DNA of 64,000 bases from CAVVUC01 sp963751395 (GCA_963751395.1 CAVVUC010000003.1:62001-126000); one strand, 5' to 3'; shown: positions 8,690 to 19,769, counted from the first letter of the stretch. Numbers and translations: made by a program. The notes: generated by a model not told the origin, from the letters alone.

Positions 8690-9601
8690 ATGCAAACGAA
8701 CGAACCCGGCATTGGAATCATCGGCGGCAGCGGCCTTTATCACATCGAGGGGCTGACTGACGCGCGCGAGTTGAAGATCAAAACGCCGTTCGGCCCGCCA
8801 TCGGACGTGATCGTCGGCGGCAGGCTCGCGGGGCGCCCGGTTTACTTCCTGCCCAGGCATGGGCGCGGCCACCGGATCATGCCGCATGAGTTGAATCATC
8901 GCGCGAACATTTACGCGCTTCGTTCGCTCAACGTCCGCTGGATCATCTGCGTCACCGCCGTCGGGAGCCTCCAGGCCAGATACAAGCCGCGTGACATCGT
9001 TCTGCCGTCACAGTTTTTCGACCGCACCAGCCGCCGCCCCGAGCACACGTTTTTTGGCGGGGGAATCGTGGCGCACGTCAGCTTTGCCGATCCGATCAGC
9101 GCAGGGCTTCGCGGCCTTCTCGCGACCGCCGCGAAGGAACTCCGCTACAAGGTCCACAACGGCGGCACCTACGTGAACATGGACGGCCCGGCATTCTCGA
9201 CGCGCGCCGAATCCGAGACCAATCGCAAGCTCGGCTTTGACGTGATCGGCATGACGAATCTCGGCGAAGCCAAACTCGCCCGCGAAGCCGAGATCGCGCT
9301 GGCGACACTGGCGATGATCACCGATTTCGACTGCTGGAAAATCGAGGAGGAGCCCGTCACGGCGCAGACGGTCATCGGACATGTCATGGCCAACGCCGAG
9401 GCTGCGAAAAACATCATTGCGCGTGTCATCCCGCGCATTCCAGCAGAGCCGTCGTGGCCCGAGCACCGCGCGCTCGAAAACGCGCTCATGACCGACAGGT
9501 CGATCTGGCCGCAGACGACAGTGAAAAAAATGGGCGTGATTCTGGAGCGCTTCGTGGACGCGAAAAAACCTGCGTCAACAAAGCGTCGCAGCGGGAAGTA
9601 A
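8690..9601 (+). CDS. mtnP: S-methyl-5'-thioadenosine phosphorylase
   Basis: This 303-residue PNP/UDP-phosphorylase family 2 protein has GIIGGSGLYHI at 8-18, the phosphate-binding FLPRHGRGH at about 55, and the family-defining MDGPAFSTRAES at about 165. MTA phosphorylase splits methylthioadenosine to adenine and methylthioribose 1-phosphate, the first phosphorolytic step of methionine salvage. It is divergent from the GHMP kinase gene. A 5'-deoxyadenosine or inosine-using homologue is possible but FSTRAES is typical of MtnP. No other methionine salvage gene is close. Confidence 0.88.
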   Translation: MQTNEPGIGIIGGSGLYHIEGLTDARELKIKTPFGPPSDVIVGGRLAGRPVYFLPRHGRGHRIMPHELNHRANIYALRSLNVRWIICVTAVGSLQARYKPRDIVLPSQFFDRTSRRPEHTFFGGGIVAHVSFADPISAGLRGLLATAAKELRYKVHNGGTYVNMDGPAFSTRAESETNRKLGFDVIGMTNLGEAKLAREAEIALATLAMITDFDCWKIEEEPVTAQTVIGHVMANAEAAKNIIARVIPRIPAEPSWPEHRALENALMTDRSIWPQTTVKKMGVILERFVDAKKPASTKRRSGK

Positions 9602-9967
9602 TCGGGGTCGGGTCAAATGGATTGACCAGTGTTCGCCGCCGCCGCGCTGGCGCCATCCAACCCGCCAATCGCGAGCATCACAATGTTCGTAACTGCGCAA
9701 CGGCATCGCGGCTTCCACGGCGGACTACCAGCGCAAGCGCATTGTGAGCCTTCCGTATCTCAGCCCCATTGGCCTCCTACATTCTTGTAGGATCACGTCG
9801 GAAGCGGTTACGCGCATGTAGCCTCGCGTGGCCGGAGCGAAACGATTTTCGCCGCGCCGCAAACTTTTTCTCTATCGACGGAGATTCTTCAACACGTTGA
9901 TTGCGAGCGTGTTTGCGCGCGGTCCTCTTCGTTTTTCAATCCACCTGAAAATAATTCCGCAGGCGCC
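9602..9967. other. Non-coding region upstream of the nif promoter
   Basis: After mtnP there is about 470 bp without a supportable gene. Apart from the palindrome at 9775-9792 and the sigma-54 promoter at its end, no other structured signal was recognised. A long in-frame extension of nifH into this region has no conserved features. Confidence 0.6.
9775..9792. promoter_or_regulatory. Perfect palindrome upstream of nifH, candidate operator
   Basis: TCCTACA and TGTAGGA form a perfect 7-bp inverted repeat with a 4-bp centre. It lies about 175 bp upstream of the -24 element of the nif promoter, a usual distance for an activator or repressor site. It does not match the NifA consensus TGT-N10-ACA. 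No perfect NifA site was found between 9601 and 9968; the nearest is TGT-N10-GCA at about 9684. Confidence 0.4.
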
Positions 9968-9983
9968 TGGCACAGCCATTGCA
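9968..9983 (+). promoter_or_regulatory. Sigma-54 (RpoN) -24/-12 promoter of the nif operon
   Basis: TGGCAC-AGCCA-TTGCA is an exact match to the RpoN consensus TGGCAC-N5-TTGCW, located 94 bp before the nifH ATG. It predicts that the cluster needs RpoN and an enhancer-binding activator, as in classical NifA-dependent systems. Confidence 0.88.
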
Positions 9984-10076
9984 AGTAGCGCGGCCAGCTC
10001 AATAAAGAGTCGCCATTTTGCGGAGGAAATCCGCCGGCAATACGAACACCAACCACAACAACAGGAGTTAAACCAA

Positions 10077-10901
10077 ATGAGAAAAGTAGCGATTTATGGC
10101 AAAGGCGGGATCGGAAAATCCACCACCACACAGAACACCGTCGCGGCACTCGTCGAGATGGGGAAGAAGGTCATGGTCGTCGGGTGCGACCCGAAAGCGG
10201 ATTCAACCCGGCTGCTGCTCGGCGGGCTGGCGCAGAAGACGGTGCTCGACACCTTGCGCGAGGAGGGCGAGGACGTGGAACTCGGCGATGTGCGCCGGCC
10301 CGGTTTTTGCAAGACGCTCTGCGTCGAGTCGGGCGGCCCCGAGCCGGGCGTCGGCTGCGCGGGTCGCGGCATCATCACTTCGATCAACCTGCTCGAACAA
10401 CTCGGCGCGTATGCCGAGACCGAAGCGCTCGACTACGTTTTCTACGACGTGCTGGGCGACGTGGTGTGCGGCGGATTCGCGATGCCGATCCGCGACGGCA
10501 AGGCCGAGGAAATCTACATCGTCTGCTCCGGAGAGATGATGGCGATGTATGCGGCGAACAACATTTCCAAGGGCATCCTCAAGTTCGCGCAGTCCGGTTC
10601 CGTGCGGCTCGGAGGGCTGATCTGCAACAGCCGCGTTGTAGATAACGAAAAGGAAATGATCGAGCAGTTTGCCAAAAAACTCGGCACGCAGATGATCTAT
10701 TTTGTGCCGCGTCATAACGATGTGCAACGCGCGGAGATCAATCGCAAGACGGTGATCGAGTGGAACCCGCAATGCACGCAGGCCGACGAATACCGCGCCC
10801 TCGCAAAGGCGATCGACGGCAATGACATGTTCATCATTCCCAAGCCGCTCTCCACCGACGAACTCGAGAAGACGCTCATGGATTACGGCCTCCTCGGTTA
10901 A
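10077..10901 (+). CDS. nifH: Nitrogenase iron protein NifH
   Basis: The 274-residue Fe protein has the P-loop GKGGIGKS at 8-15, the bridging 4Fe-4S ligands C94 (GVGCAGRG) and C131 (VVCGGFAMP), and R97, the arginine that DraT ADP-ribosylates in other diazotrophs. It passes electrons to NifDK with MgATP hydrolysis. The start at 10077 follows a good ribosome site (AGGAG, 8 nt upstream); upstream in-frame codons are unlike NifH. The two PII-like genes that follow and the sequence style (RLLLGG, LEQLGAY) place it with group III nitrogenases of anaerobes. Confidence 0.97.
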   Translation: MRKVAIYGKGGIGKSTTTQNTVAALVEMGKKVMVVGCDPKADSTRLLLGGLAQKTVLDTLREEGEDVELGDVRRPGFCKTLCVESGGPEPGVGCAGRGIITSINLLEQLGAYAETEALDYVFYDVLGDVVCGGFAMPIRDGKAEEIYIVCSGEMMAMYAANNISKGILKFAQSGSVRLGGLICNSRVVDNEKEMIEQFAKKLGTQMIYFVPRHNDVQRAEINRKTVIEWNPQCTQADEYRALAKAIDGNDMFIIPKPLSTDELEKTLMDYGLLG

Positions 10902-10931
10902 CCGCAACCCTTCACGAGAAAGACAAATCCG

Positions 10932-11267
10932 ATGATCATGGTTCAAGCGATAGTCAGGCCCGAGAAGGTCTATCCCGTCATGAAGGCGCTCCTCGACGGA
11001 GGCTTTCCCGCGGTCACGAAAATGGACGTGTTCGGCCGCGGCAAACAGCGCGGGCTGAAGGTCGGCGAGATCACCTACGACGAGTTGCCGAAGGAACTGC
11101 TGATGGTGGTGGTGAAAAACGAGGAGCAAGCGGCGGTGGTCGGCACGATCTCCAGGGCCGCGCGCACCGGCGACAAGGGCGCGTTCGGCGACGGCAAGAT
11201 TTTTGTCATGCCGGTCGAGGAATCCTACACGGTCAGCTCCGGCACGAAGGACGAGGAGGTGGCATGA
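10932..11267 (+). CDS. nifI1: NifI1, nitrogen-regulatory PII-like protein
   Basis: A 111-residue PII-family protein beginning MIMVQAIVRPEKV, with a T-loop region KQRGLKVGEITYDELPKE and a C-loop GAFGDGKIFV. In methanogens, NifI1 and NifI2 form a hetero-complex that binds and switches off nitrogenase when ammonium is present, relieved by 2-oxoglutarate. Position directly after nifH and before nifD is diagnostic. It ends overlapping the nifI2 start by 4 bp. Confidence 0.93.
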   Translation: MIMVQAIVRPEKVYPVMKALLDGGFPAVTKMDVFGRGKQRGLKVGEITYDELPKELLMVVVKNEEQAAVVGTISRAARTGDKGAFGDGKIFVMPVEESYTVSSGTKDEEVA

Positions 11268-11644
11268 AGCAAGTCCTGGCGATCATTCGCCCGACGAAGA
11301 TCAACGAGACCAAGGAGGCGTTGATCAAGGCCGGGCTGTCCGCCTTCACCGCCACCAAGGTGCTCGGACGCGGGCGCGGCAACGTGGATTTCCGCGTGCT
11401 GCGCGCCGCGGAGAACGGGACCGAGGAGGCGATCGCGCGGCTGGGAGACGGCCCGATGCTGATCTCCAAGCGCCTCATGAACATCGTCGTGCCCGACGAC
11501 AAGGTCGGCACGGTTGTTCAAACCATCATCGAAACCAACAAGACCGGGACCGCCGGGGACGGAAGAATCTTCGTCCTGCCCGTGAATGAAGTTGTCCGGA
11601 TTCGCACCGGCGAACGCGATTCCACCGCACTGCAAGAACACTGA
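11264..11644 (+). CDS. nifI2: NifI2, nitrogen-regulatory PII-like protein
   Basis: A 126-residue PII-family protein beginning MKQVLAIIRPTKINET, with a T-loop stretch of different composition from NifI1 (GRGRGNVDFRVLRAAENG) and the conserved GTAGDGRIFVLPV at the C-loop. It is translated from an ATGA overlap with nifI1, behind GGAGGTGGC. The two proteins act together in post-translational nitrogenase control by ammonium and 2-oxoglutarate. It is followed 17 bp later by nifD. Confidence 0.93.
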   Translation: MKQVLAIIRPTKINETKEALIKAGLSAFTATKVLGRGRGNVDFRVLRAAENGTEEAIARLGDGPMLISKRLMNIVVPDDKVGTVVQTIIETNKTGTAGDGRIFVLPVNEVVRIRTGERDSTALQEH

Positions 11645-11661
11645 CCGACACACAAAAACCT

Positions 11662-13377
<1,716 letters not shown>

Positions 13378-13405
13378 CCAACACAGCCAAACAAAGGAGA
13401 ACACC

Positions 13406-14779
13406 ATGCTAAACGGAACCACCGCAGAAATCACAGAACGCAGCGCGCTCCGCATCAACCCGGCCAAGACATGCCAGCCCATCGGCGCGATGTATGCCGC
13501 GCTCGGCATCCACGGCTGCATGCCGCACAGCCACGGCTCGCAAGGCTGCTGCTCGTATCATCGCAGCCACCTGACGCGGCATTTCAAAGACCCGGTGATG
13601 GCGACGAGCAGCTCGTTCACCGAAGGCTCATCGGTCTTCGGCGGAATGGCGAACCTGACCCAGGCGCTCGAAAACATCTTCACGATTTACAAACCGGAAA
13701 TCGTGGCGGTGCATACGACCTGCCTTTCGGAAGTCATCGGTGACGACATCCCGACGATCATCAAGAAGTCGATCGAGGAGGGAAAGGTGCCGGCAGGCGG
13801 ACGCGTGATCCACGCGAACACCCCGAGCTTCGTCGGTTCGCACATCACCGGCTTCGCCAACATGATCACGGCGATGGTCAAATACCTCGCCGAGAAGACG
13901 GGCAACCCGCGCGACCAGCTCAACGTCATTCCCGGCTGGGTCGATCCGTCGGACATGCGCGAGCTGAAGCGGCTCGCGGCGGAACTCGGCGTGAACATCG
14001 TGATGTTCCCGGACACCTCCGACGTGCTCGATTCGCCGCAGACCGGCGTCTATGAGATGTATCCGAAAGGCGGCGCGACCGTGGAGCAGATCGTGAGCAG
14101 CGGCGACAGCGTGGCGACCCTGGCGCTCGGTCATTTCGCCTCCCACCCGGCGGCAACGGCGCTCGATGAGAAATGCAATGTCCCGTGCGCGCTGCTCGAA
14201 CTGCCCATCGGCCTGAGCAACACCGACAAATATATCGACGCCCTCCGCGCTTACGCGACCACCGAGGTTCCCGCCTCGATCGTGCAGGAGCGCGGGCGGT
14301 TGCTCGATGTCATGGGCGACATGAGCCAGTATTTCTTCAACAAGCGGGTGGCGCTCGCAGGCGATCCCGATCATGTGATCGCGATGACGCAGTTCCTGGT
14401 GGAACTCGACATGAAGCCGGCCTACGTGATCACCGGCTCGCCCGGCAATCACTTCGAGACGCGCGTCCGCGAGATCCTCAAGGACCATGCGCCCGATGCG
14501 AAGGTGAAACAATGCGCCAACTTTTTCGAGCTGCACCAATGGATCAAGCAGGAGCCGGTCGATCTGCTCATCAGCAACACCTACGGCAAATACATCGCCC
14601 GCGCGGAGAACATCCCGTTCGTGCATTTCGGCTGGCCGATCCTCGACCGGATGAGCCATCGCGTTTTCCCGACAGTCGGCTATCAGGGCGCGCTCCGGTT
14701 GCTCGACAAGATCATCACCGCGCTCTTCGACAAGAAGGACCGCGAGTGTGACGAGGAGTGGATGGAACTGGTGATGTAA
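13406..14779 (+). CDS. nifK: Nitrogenase MoFe protein beta chain NifK, short type
   Basis: A 457-residue beta subunit with the P-cluster cysteines C23 (KTCQPIGAMY), C48 (SQGCCSYHRS) and C106 (VHTTCLSEVIGDD). It lacks the roughly 50-residue N-terminal extension of proteobacterial NifK, as expected for group III. The ATG at 13406 follows AAAGGAGAACACC, a strong ribosome site, 28 bp after nifD. It forms the alpha2beta2 MoFe protein with NifD. Confidence 0.96.
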   Translation: MLNGTTAEITERSALRINPAKTCQPIGAMYAALGIHGCMPHSHGSQGCCSYHRSHLTRHFKDPVMATSSSFTEGSSVFGGMANLTQALENIFTIYKPEIVAVHTTCLSEVIGDDIPTIIKKSIEEGKVPAGGRVIHANTPSFVGSHITGFANMITAMVKYLAEKTGNPRDQLNVIPGWVDPSDMRELKRLAAELGVNIVMFPDTSDVLDSPQTGVYEMYPKGGATVEQIVSSGDSVATLALGHFASHPAATALDEKCNVPCALLELPIGLSNTDKYIDALRAYATTEVPASIVQERGRLLDVMGDMSQYFFNKRVALAGDPDHVIAMTQFLVELDMKPAYVITGSPGNHFETRVREILKDHAPDAKVKQCANFFELHQWIKQEPVDLLISNTYGKYIARAENIPFVHFGWPILDRMSHRVFPTVGYQGALRLLDKIITALFDKKDRECDEEWMELVM

Positions 14780-14786
14780 AAACCAA

Positions 14787-14881
14787 GTTGAGAGATGAAA
14801 GTTGAGTGTTGAGAGTCTGCCTCCCGGGCGGTCAAGAATCACTTAATTCCATCTCTCAACTCTCAACAACAAACACTCAAC
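14787..14881 (+). promoter_or_regulatory. Inverted-repeat spacer between nifK and the ferredoxin gene
   Basis: GTTGAGAGATG (14787-14797) is exactly complementary to CATCTCTCAAC (14850-14860), and AAGTTGAGTGT (about 14799-14809) pairs with ACACTCAACTT (14871-14881). The RNA could form alternative hairpins, which might separate or attenuate expression of the downstream genes. The words are also those of the CTCAAC repeat family found elsewhere in the window. Confidence 0.5.
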
Positions 14882-14890
14882 TTCTTCCTT

Positions 14891-15061
14891 ATGGCCTTCA
14901 AAATCACTGACAAATGCGAGAGCTGCGGCGGGTGCATCGGCGAATGCCCGCAGGGTGCGATCAGTTCCGGCACGCCTTTCAAGATCGATCCTGACGATTG
15001 CATCGACTGCGGTGCGTGCGAATCGGCTTGCCCGGCGGGCGCAATCGTGAGCAACAACTAA
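14891..15061 (+). CDS. 2[4Fe-4S] ferredoxin
   Basis: A 56-residue ferredoxin with two full CxxCxxCxxxC clusters, CESCGGCIGECP and CIDCGACESACP, each followed by a proline. This is the clostridial type of low-potential electron carrier. Lying between nifK and nifE, 5 bp before a ferritin gene, it is a plausible direct electron donor to NifH. The gene is short but the pattern is unmistakable. Confidence 0.93.
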   Translation: MAFKITDKCESCGGCIGECPQGAISSGTPFKIDPDDCIDCGACESACPAGAIVSNN

Positions 15062-15066
15062 CACCT

Positions 15067-15576
<510 letters not shown>

Positions 15577-15582
15577 TTTCCC

Positions 15583-16977
15583 ATGCCCGAACCTGCGCCC
15601 GAACACACCGAGATCGGCATCCTGCCATCGCGTGAAGCTTCGATAGCTCAGGCCGGGGCTACCGCCGCCCCCATCGCCTGCGGAAAACACAGCGCGGCCG
15701 GCTCAGTCAGCCAGCGTGCCTGTGTTTTCTGCGGGTCGCGGGTGGTGCTCTATCCGATTTCGGACGCGCTCCATCTCGTCCACGGGCCGATCGGTTGCGC
15801 GGCCTACACGTGGGACATTCGCGGCGCGCTTTCGAGCGGCCCGCAGTTGCACCGCAATTCGTTTTCCACCGACTTGCAGGAACTCAACGTCATCTATGGC
15901 GGCGAGAAAAAACTCTACGCGGCGCTCATCGAATTGATCGAGCGCTACGCACCGCGCGCGGCGTTCATTTACTCTACCTGCATAGTCGGGTTGATCGGCG
16001 ACGACGTCGGCGCTGTCTGCAAGCGGGTCTCGGCGGAAAAGGGCATCCCCGTTCTGCCGGTGAACTCCGAAGGATTTCGCGGCACGAAGAAAGACGGCTA
16101 CCGCGCGGCGTGCGAGGCGGTTTACCAGCTCGTCGGCACCGGGCCGACCGACACCATCTCGCCGCATAGCATCAACATTCTCGGCGAGTTCAACCTGGCC
16201 GGCGAAGCGTGGATCATTCGCGGCTACTACGAACGCATGGGCATCCAGGTCGTCTCGTGCATCACCGGCGACGCCCGCGTGGACGACATCCGGCGCTGTC
16301 ACGGCGCGAAGCTCAACCTCGTGCAGTGCTCCGGTTCGATGACGCATCTTGCGAAAGTCATGGAGCGCGACCACGGCATCCCGATGAAGCGCGTTTCGTA
16401 TTTCGGCATCGAGGACATGTCAGCGGCGCTTTACGATGCGGCGAAATTTTTCAGCGACGACCCGACGATCATGGAGCGCGCCGAACAGCTCGTCGCAGAG
16501 GAGGTCGCGGCGATTTATCCGCAGCTCCGCGAATACCGCAAAAAGCTCGAAGGCAAAAAGGCGGCGATTTACGTGGGCGGCGCGTTCAAGGCGTTCTCGC
16601 TCGTGCGCGCCCTCAAAATGCTCGGCATGCAAACCGCCGTCGTCGGTTCGCAGACCGGCGGCGATGATGATTACAAACAGCTCCAGGAAATGTGCGACCC
16701 CGGCACGATCATCGTCGATGACTCCAACCCGCTCGAACTGGCGAAGTTCTGTTTGGAAAAAGATGTCGATCTTTTCATCGGCGGCGTGAAAGAGCGGCCC
16801 ATCGCCTACAAGCTCGGCATCGGCTTTTGCGATCACAACCACGAGCGCAAGGAGCCGCTCGCCGGCTTTGTCGGGATGCTGAATTTCGCGCGCGAGGTCT
16901 ATTCGTCGGTCGCCAGTCCGGTGTGGCAGTTCGCACCGCGCCGTTCCTTGCGCCGGAACCTTGTTGAAACAAGCTAG
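15583..16977 (+). CDS. nifE: FeMo-cofactor scaffold protein NifE
   Basis: A 464-residue NifD paralogue with the scaffold motifs RACVFCGSR (C47, C50), HLVHGPIGCAAYTWDIRG (C72) and IYSTCIVGLIGDD, followed by VPVNSEGFRGTKK-type text where NifD has the Q/H active-site loop, so it is NifE rather than a second NifD. The cofactor-cysteine region reads VQCSGSMTHLAK. NifE normally pairs with NifN to mature the NifB product; no nifN follows here. The N-terminal 45 residues are unlike the family and may start later. Confidence 0.9.
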   Translation: MPEPAPEHTEIGILPSREASIAQAGATAAPIACGKHSAAGSVSQRACVFCGSRVVLYPISDALHLVHGPIGCAAYTWDIRGALSSGPQLHRNSFSTDLQELNVIYGGEKKLYAALIELIERYAPRAAFIYSTCIVGLIGDDVGAVCKRVSAEKGIPVLPVNSEGFRGTKKDGYRAACEAVYQLVGTGPTDTISPHSINILGEFNLAGEAWIIRGYYERMGIQVVSCITGDARVDDIRRCHGAKLNLVQCSGSMTHLAKVMERDHGIPMKRVSYFGIEDMSAALYDAAKFFSDDPTIMERAEQLVAEEVAAIYPQLREYRKKLEGKKAAIYVGGAFKAFSLVRALKMLGMQTAVVGSQTGGDDDYKQLQEMCDPGTIIVDDSNPLELAKFCLEKDVDLFIGGVKERPIAYKLGIGFCDHNHERKEPLAGFVGMLNFAREVYSSVASPVWQFAPRRSLRRNLVETS

Positions 16978-16986
16978 CAACAGGAA

Positions 16987-17724
16987 ATGGATACACCGCA
17001 TCTCCTGCTGATCTGCCTCGCGATTACAGCAGTCGCGTTTCTCTATTCATCGGTCGGCCATGCGGGCGCCTCGGGCTACATCGCGGTGTTGAGTTTGTCC
17101 GGCGCCGCAGTGACCGCGATCAAACCCGCAGCCCTCGTCCTGAACATCTTCGTCGCGATCATCGCAAGCTTTCAGTTTTGGCACGCCGGCCATTTTTCGT
17201 GGAAACTCTTCTGGCCGTTTGGACTTCTCTCAGTTCCCGCAGCATGGCTGGGAGGCTATCTGCATTTGCCGCTTGCGATTTTCAAACTGCTCCTTGGAAG
17301 CGTGCTGGTCATTTCCGCAGTGCGGCTGTTTTTGAAGCCCGGAGATCCCGCGCAGGTCACGCCGCCCCGGCCTTTCACCGCACTGGGCGTGGGGGGTGGC
17401 ATTGGCTTGATGTCGGGATTGACCGGCACCGGCGGCGGGATTTTTCTGACACCTCTGCTGCTCTTTTGCCGCTGGTCGAGGCTGCGCCAGGCGGCTGCCC
17501 TGTCGGCGCTTTTCATTCTCGTCAACTCGATCTCCGGCCTGATTGGACACCTCAGCAGCGGCCGGACAATTCCCGCTTTTGTCGTAATGCTCGCGCCGGC
17601 GGCGATCTGCGGCGGACTGGTCGGCTCGCATTTTGGCAGCCGCAAATTTCCTGTGCGGGCCATTCAACTCCTGCTCGCCAGCGTGCTGGTCATTGCCGGG
17701 CTGAAATTGATCTTCACCAAATAA
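16987..17724 (+). CDS. TauE/SafE-family membrane permease
   Basis: A 245-residue protein with seven to eight hydrophobic helices and the duplicated family motif: YSSVGHAGASGYIAVLSL near residue 20 and the second half GLMSGLTGTGGGIFLTPLLL near 140. Members export or import organosulfur and other small anions. The start lies 9 bp after nifE, making it likely to be the last gene of the nif transcript. The link to nitrogen fixation (for instance sulfur or anion balance) is unknown. Confidence 0.87.
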   Translation: MDTPHLLLICLAITAVAFLYSSVGHAGASGYIAVLSLSGAAVTAIKPAALVLNIFVAIIASFQFWHAGHFSWKLFWPFGLLSVPAAWLGGYLHLPLAIFKLLLGSVLVISAVRLFLKPGDPAQVTPPRPFTALGVGGGIGLMSGLTGTGGGIFLTPLLLFCRWSRLRQAAALSALFILVNSISGLIGHLSSGRTIPAFVVMLAPAAICGGLVGSHFGSRKFPVRAIQLLLASVLVIAGLKLIFTK

Positions 17725-18263
17725 GGAAAGCACGCCAAAGAGTGATCCTTCCAGAAACTCACCGCACGATTTCTGCGGGAGTTGCTTTCTCAACGGGAAG
17801 TTATTCCATTTCTTGAAAAGAATCGGACTCTGCATGGGTAGCGCACGCGCCTCGCGTGCTGGCTTGTGCGCCCCCGCGCAAGCCTTCCAAAGCCAGCACG
17901 CGCAGCGTCCAACCTCATGGATGCGAGCGGCTTCGCCGGGAGGAAACGAGGTGTCCCGCGAGGGCGCGGGACACTGCACGCGGGGGCGCGTGCGCCACCC
18001 ATGCAGAGTCCGTGTATTTTCAAGAAACGGTATTACACGCAAATGCTTTTGCCACCGTGACTCCTGCCGCCCGCCACGGAGCAGAGCTTCGCCGGCAGGT
18101 CTGCGTTGCAAAGCCCCCGGCTTCGCAACGAGTCCCCATGAACTTCGTTCACCACGTACAATCTAAATGCCGAGGCCGATTTCCCATTACGACGCTGCTG
18201 GTCAAGTCTCGTCAGATGATCATTCTTCGCCAACTCCCGGCTATTTAGGGAGTCAGGCAAAAC
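17725..18263. other. Intergenic region holding a 219-bp inverted-repeat element
   Basis: After the permease stop there is about 540 bp with no supportable gene. Its central part is the inverted-repeat element described separately; the right part (18036-18263) shows no recognisable structure. Short frames across it are products of the inverted repeat. Confidence 0.6.
17809..18027. repeat. 219-bp MITE-like element with about 42-bp imperfect terminal inverted repeats
   Basis: The left arm, 17809-17850 (TTTCTTGAAAAGAATCGGAC...), and the inverted right arm, 17987-18027, share about 90% identity, including GGACTCTGCATGGGT. A perfect internal hairpin, GTGTCCCGCG-AGGG-CGCGGGACAC, occupies 17951-17974. 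There is no coding frame in it that would be a transposase. Confidence 0.75.
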
Positions 18264-19769
18264 TCACCGCACGTTCTTTAGAAAATCCCGGCACCGCCCC
18301 GTGTAAAGCTCGCGGTGGCCCGCAACCACACCGGTTCGTCGCGCCCGGAGCGCGGGCAGGGGAGGGATGCTCAGGAACGTGGAGAGGAACCGCCAGTAGG
18401 GAGGCGCCACGCCGAGCCAGTGCAATGCACCGTAGAAAACGCGCTCGACGGGCGAACCGCTTTCCTCGGCTCCGTGCGCGATGGCCGGGCATCTGGCTAT
18501 GGCGCGGTTGATCCGGTCGAGCACCCATTGTTCGTCCACTTCCGGCGAGAAATAAAACGTGGGCTGGACCAGATCGCAGTCGTCGGGCAGGAGGCCCTGC
18601 CCGCGGGCGTGCGCTGCCAGCGCCGTCCCCGGAAAAACACGGATGCCGGTCATGAAAATGGTCATGCACTTTTTCCAATGGAGATGCTCCTCGACGAACG
18701 AGACCGTCTCCTCGACCGTCTCCTGCGTTTCGCCGGGACCGCCAAGCAGGAAAAACCATGTCGTCCGGATGCCCGATTCCCGCGCGAGCCGCTCGGAGCG
18801 CCGCACGTGTTCCATCGTGAACCCCTTCTTCAAGTTCGTGAGCATTTTCTCATTCGCCGCGTCGGGAGAAATCAGGATCGAGATGAAACCCACGCGCTTC
18901 ATCAGCGCCAGCAGTTCTTCTGTCATGCCGAGCGGATTCATGCCCACGGCCGAGAAGTTCGCCTTCACTCCGCGCCGGAGGATTTCCTCGCAGATTTCCA
19001 CGGCGTGCTCGGGCGGAATGTTGAAAGTGGAGTCGGTGAACTCGAAGGTGCGCGGCCCGACGGTGCGCTGGACGTGCTCGATTTCATCGACGATGTCGCC
19101 CGGTTCGCGTCGTCGAAGCGCGTGGCCCTCCATCGCGGAGTAGTTGCAGAAGATGCAATGGAGCGGGCAACCGCGTTTCGTGTGAATCGCCCAGGTGCCG
19201 CCGGCCCGCTCGTACGCGCGCCAGTTGATCCAGTCGCCCATGCCGGACGATCCGAAACCTGCCTGCCGCTCCGGTTCGTTGAAGACAATCTCATCGCCCT
19301 CGCGGTAACAGAGACCGTCGATCTCCGCGTAACCTTTGCCGTTCTCGATCGCCGAGAGCAGTTCCGGAAAAACGATCTCGCCCTCGCCGACGACGGCGAA
19401 ATCAGCAGGGAACCGTTCCAGCGCGTTGGCCTTCAGAATCGAAATGGCGGGACCGCCAAGAACCACACGCGCGCTGCTTTCCTGTCGGACTGTCTCGATC
19501 AACGACCCGACCTCGCCCAATTGCCACGAGATGCGCTGCGGCACGACGTTGTCGATGTTTCGCACCGAGATGCCCACGACATCCGGCTTGAATTCAGCCA
19601 GCGCCCGGTGCAGTTCCTCGACGTGCCCGCGGCTCACCATCAGGTCCACAAATCGAACTTCGTGACCGGCCCGGCGGGTGGCGGTGGCGACGTAGCTGAG
19701 GCCGATCGGCGGGACCGGTTCGAGAATCCGGGTGCGGTTTGAATAAACAAGCATCACGCGCATAGCCAC
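18264..19769 (-). CDS. B12-binding-domain radical SAM protein
   Basis: A 501-residue protein with an N-terminal Rossmann-like cobalamin-binding domain (residues 1-150: VMLVYSNR, GHEVRFVDL, VVLGGPAIS) and a radical SAM core with the cluster motif KRGCPLHCIFCNY (CxxxCxxC) at about 198. The domain lacks the DxHxxG cobalamin motif, as in many BchE/HpnJ-like members. The family covers methylations and ring rearrangements of hopanoids, tetrapyrroles and antibiotics. The neighbouring genes give no clear substrate. It is transcribed away from the polysaccharide locus. Confidence 0.85.
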   Translation of the reverse strand: MAMRVMLVYSNRTRILEPVPPIGLSYVATATRRAGHEVRFVDLMVSRGHVEELHRALAEFKPDVVGISVRNIDNVVPQRISWQLGEVGSLIETVRQESSARVVLGGPAISILKANALERFPADFAVVGEGEIVFPELLSAIENGKGYAEIDGLCYREGDEIVFNEPERQAGFGSSGMGDWINWRAYERAGGTWAIHTKRGCPLHCIFCNYSAMEGHALRRREPGDIVDEIEHVQRTVGPRTFEFTDSTFNIPPEHAVEICEEILRRGVKANFSAVGMNPLGMTEELLALMKRVGFISILISPDAANEKMLTNLKKGFTMEHVRRSERLARESGIRTTWFFLLGGPGETQETVEETVSFVEEHLHWKKCMTIFMTGIRVFPGTALAAHARGQGLLPDDCDLVQPTFYFSPEVDEQWVLDRINRAIARCPAIAHGAEESGSPVERVFYGALHWLGVAPPYWRFLSTFLSIPPLPALRARRTGVVAGHRELYTGRCRDFLKNVR

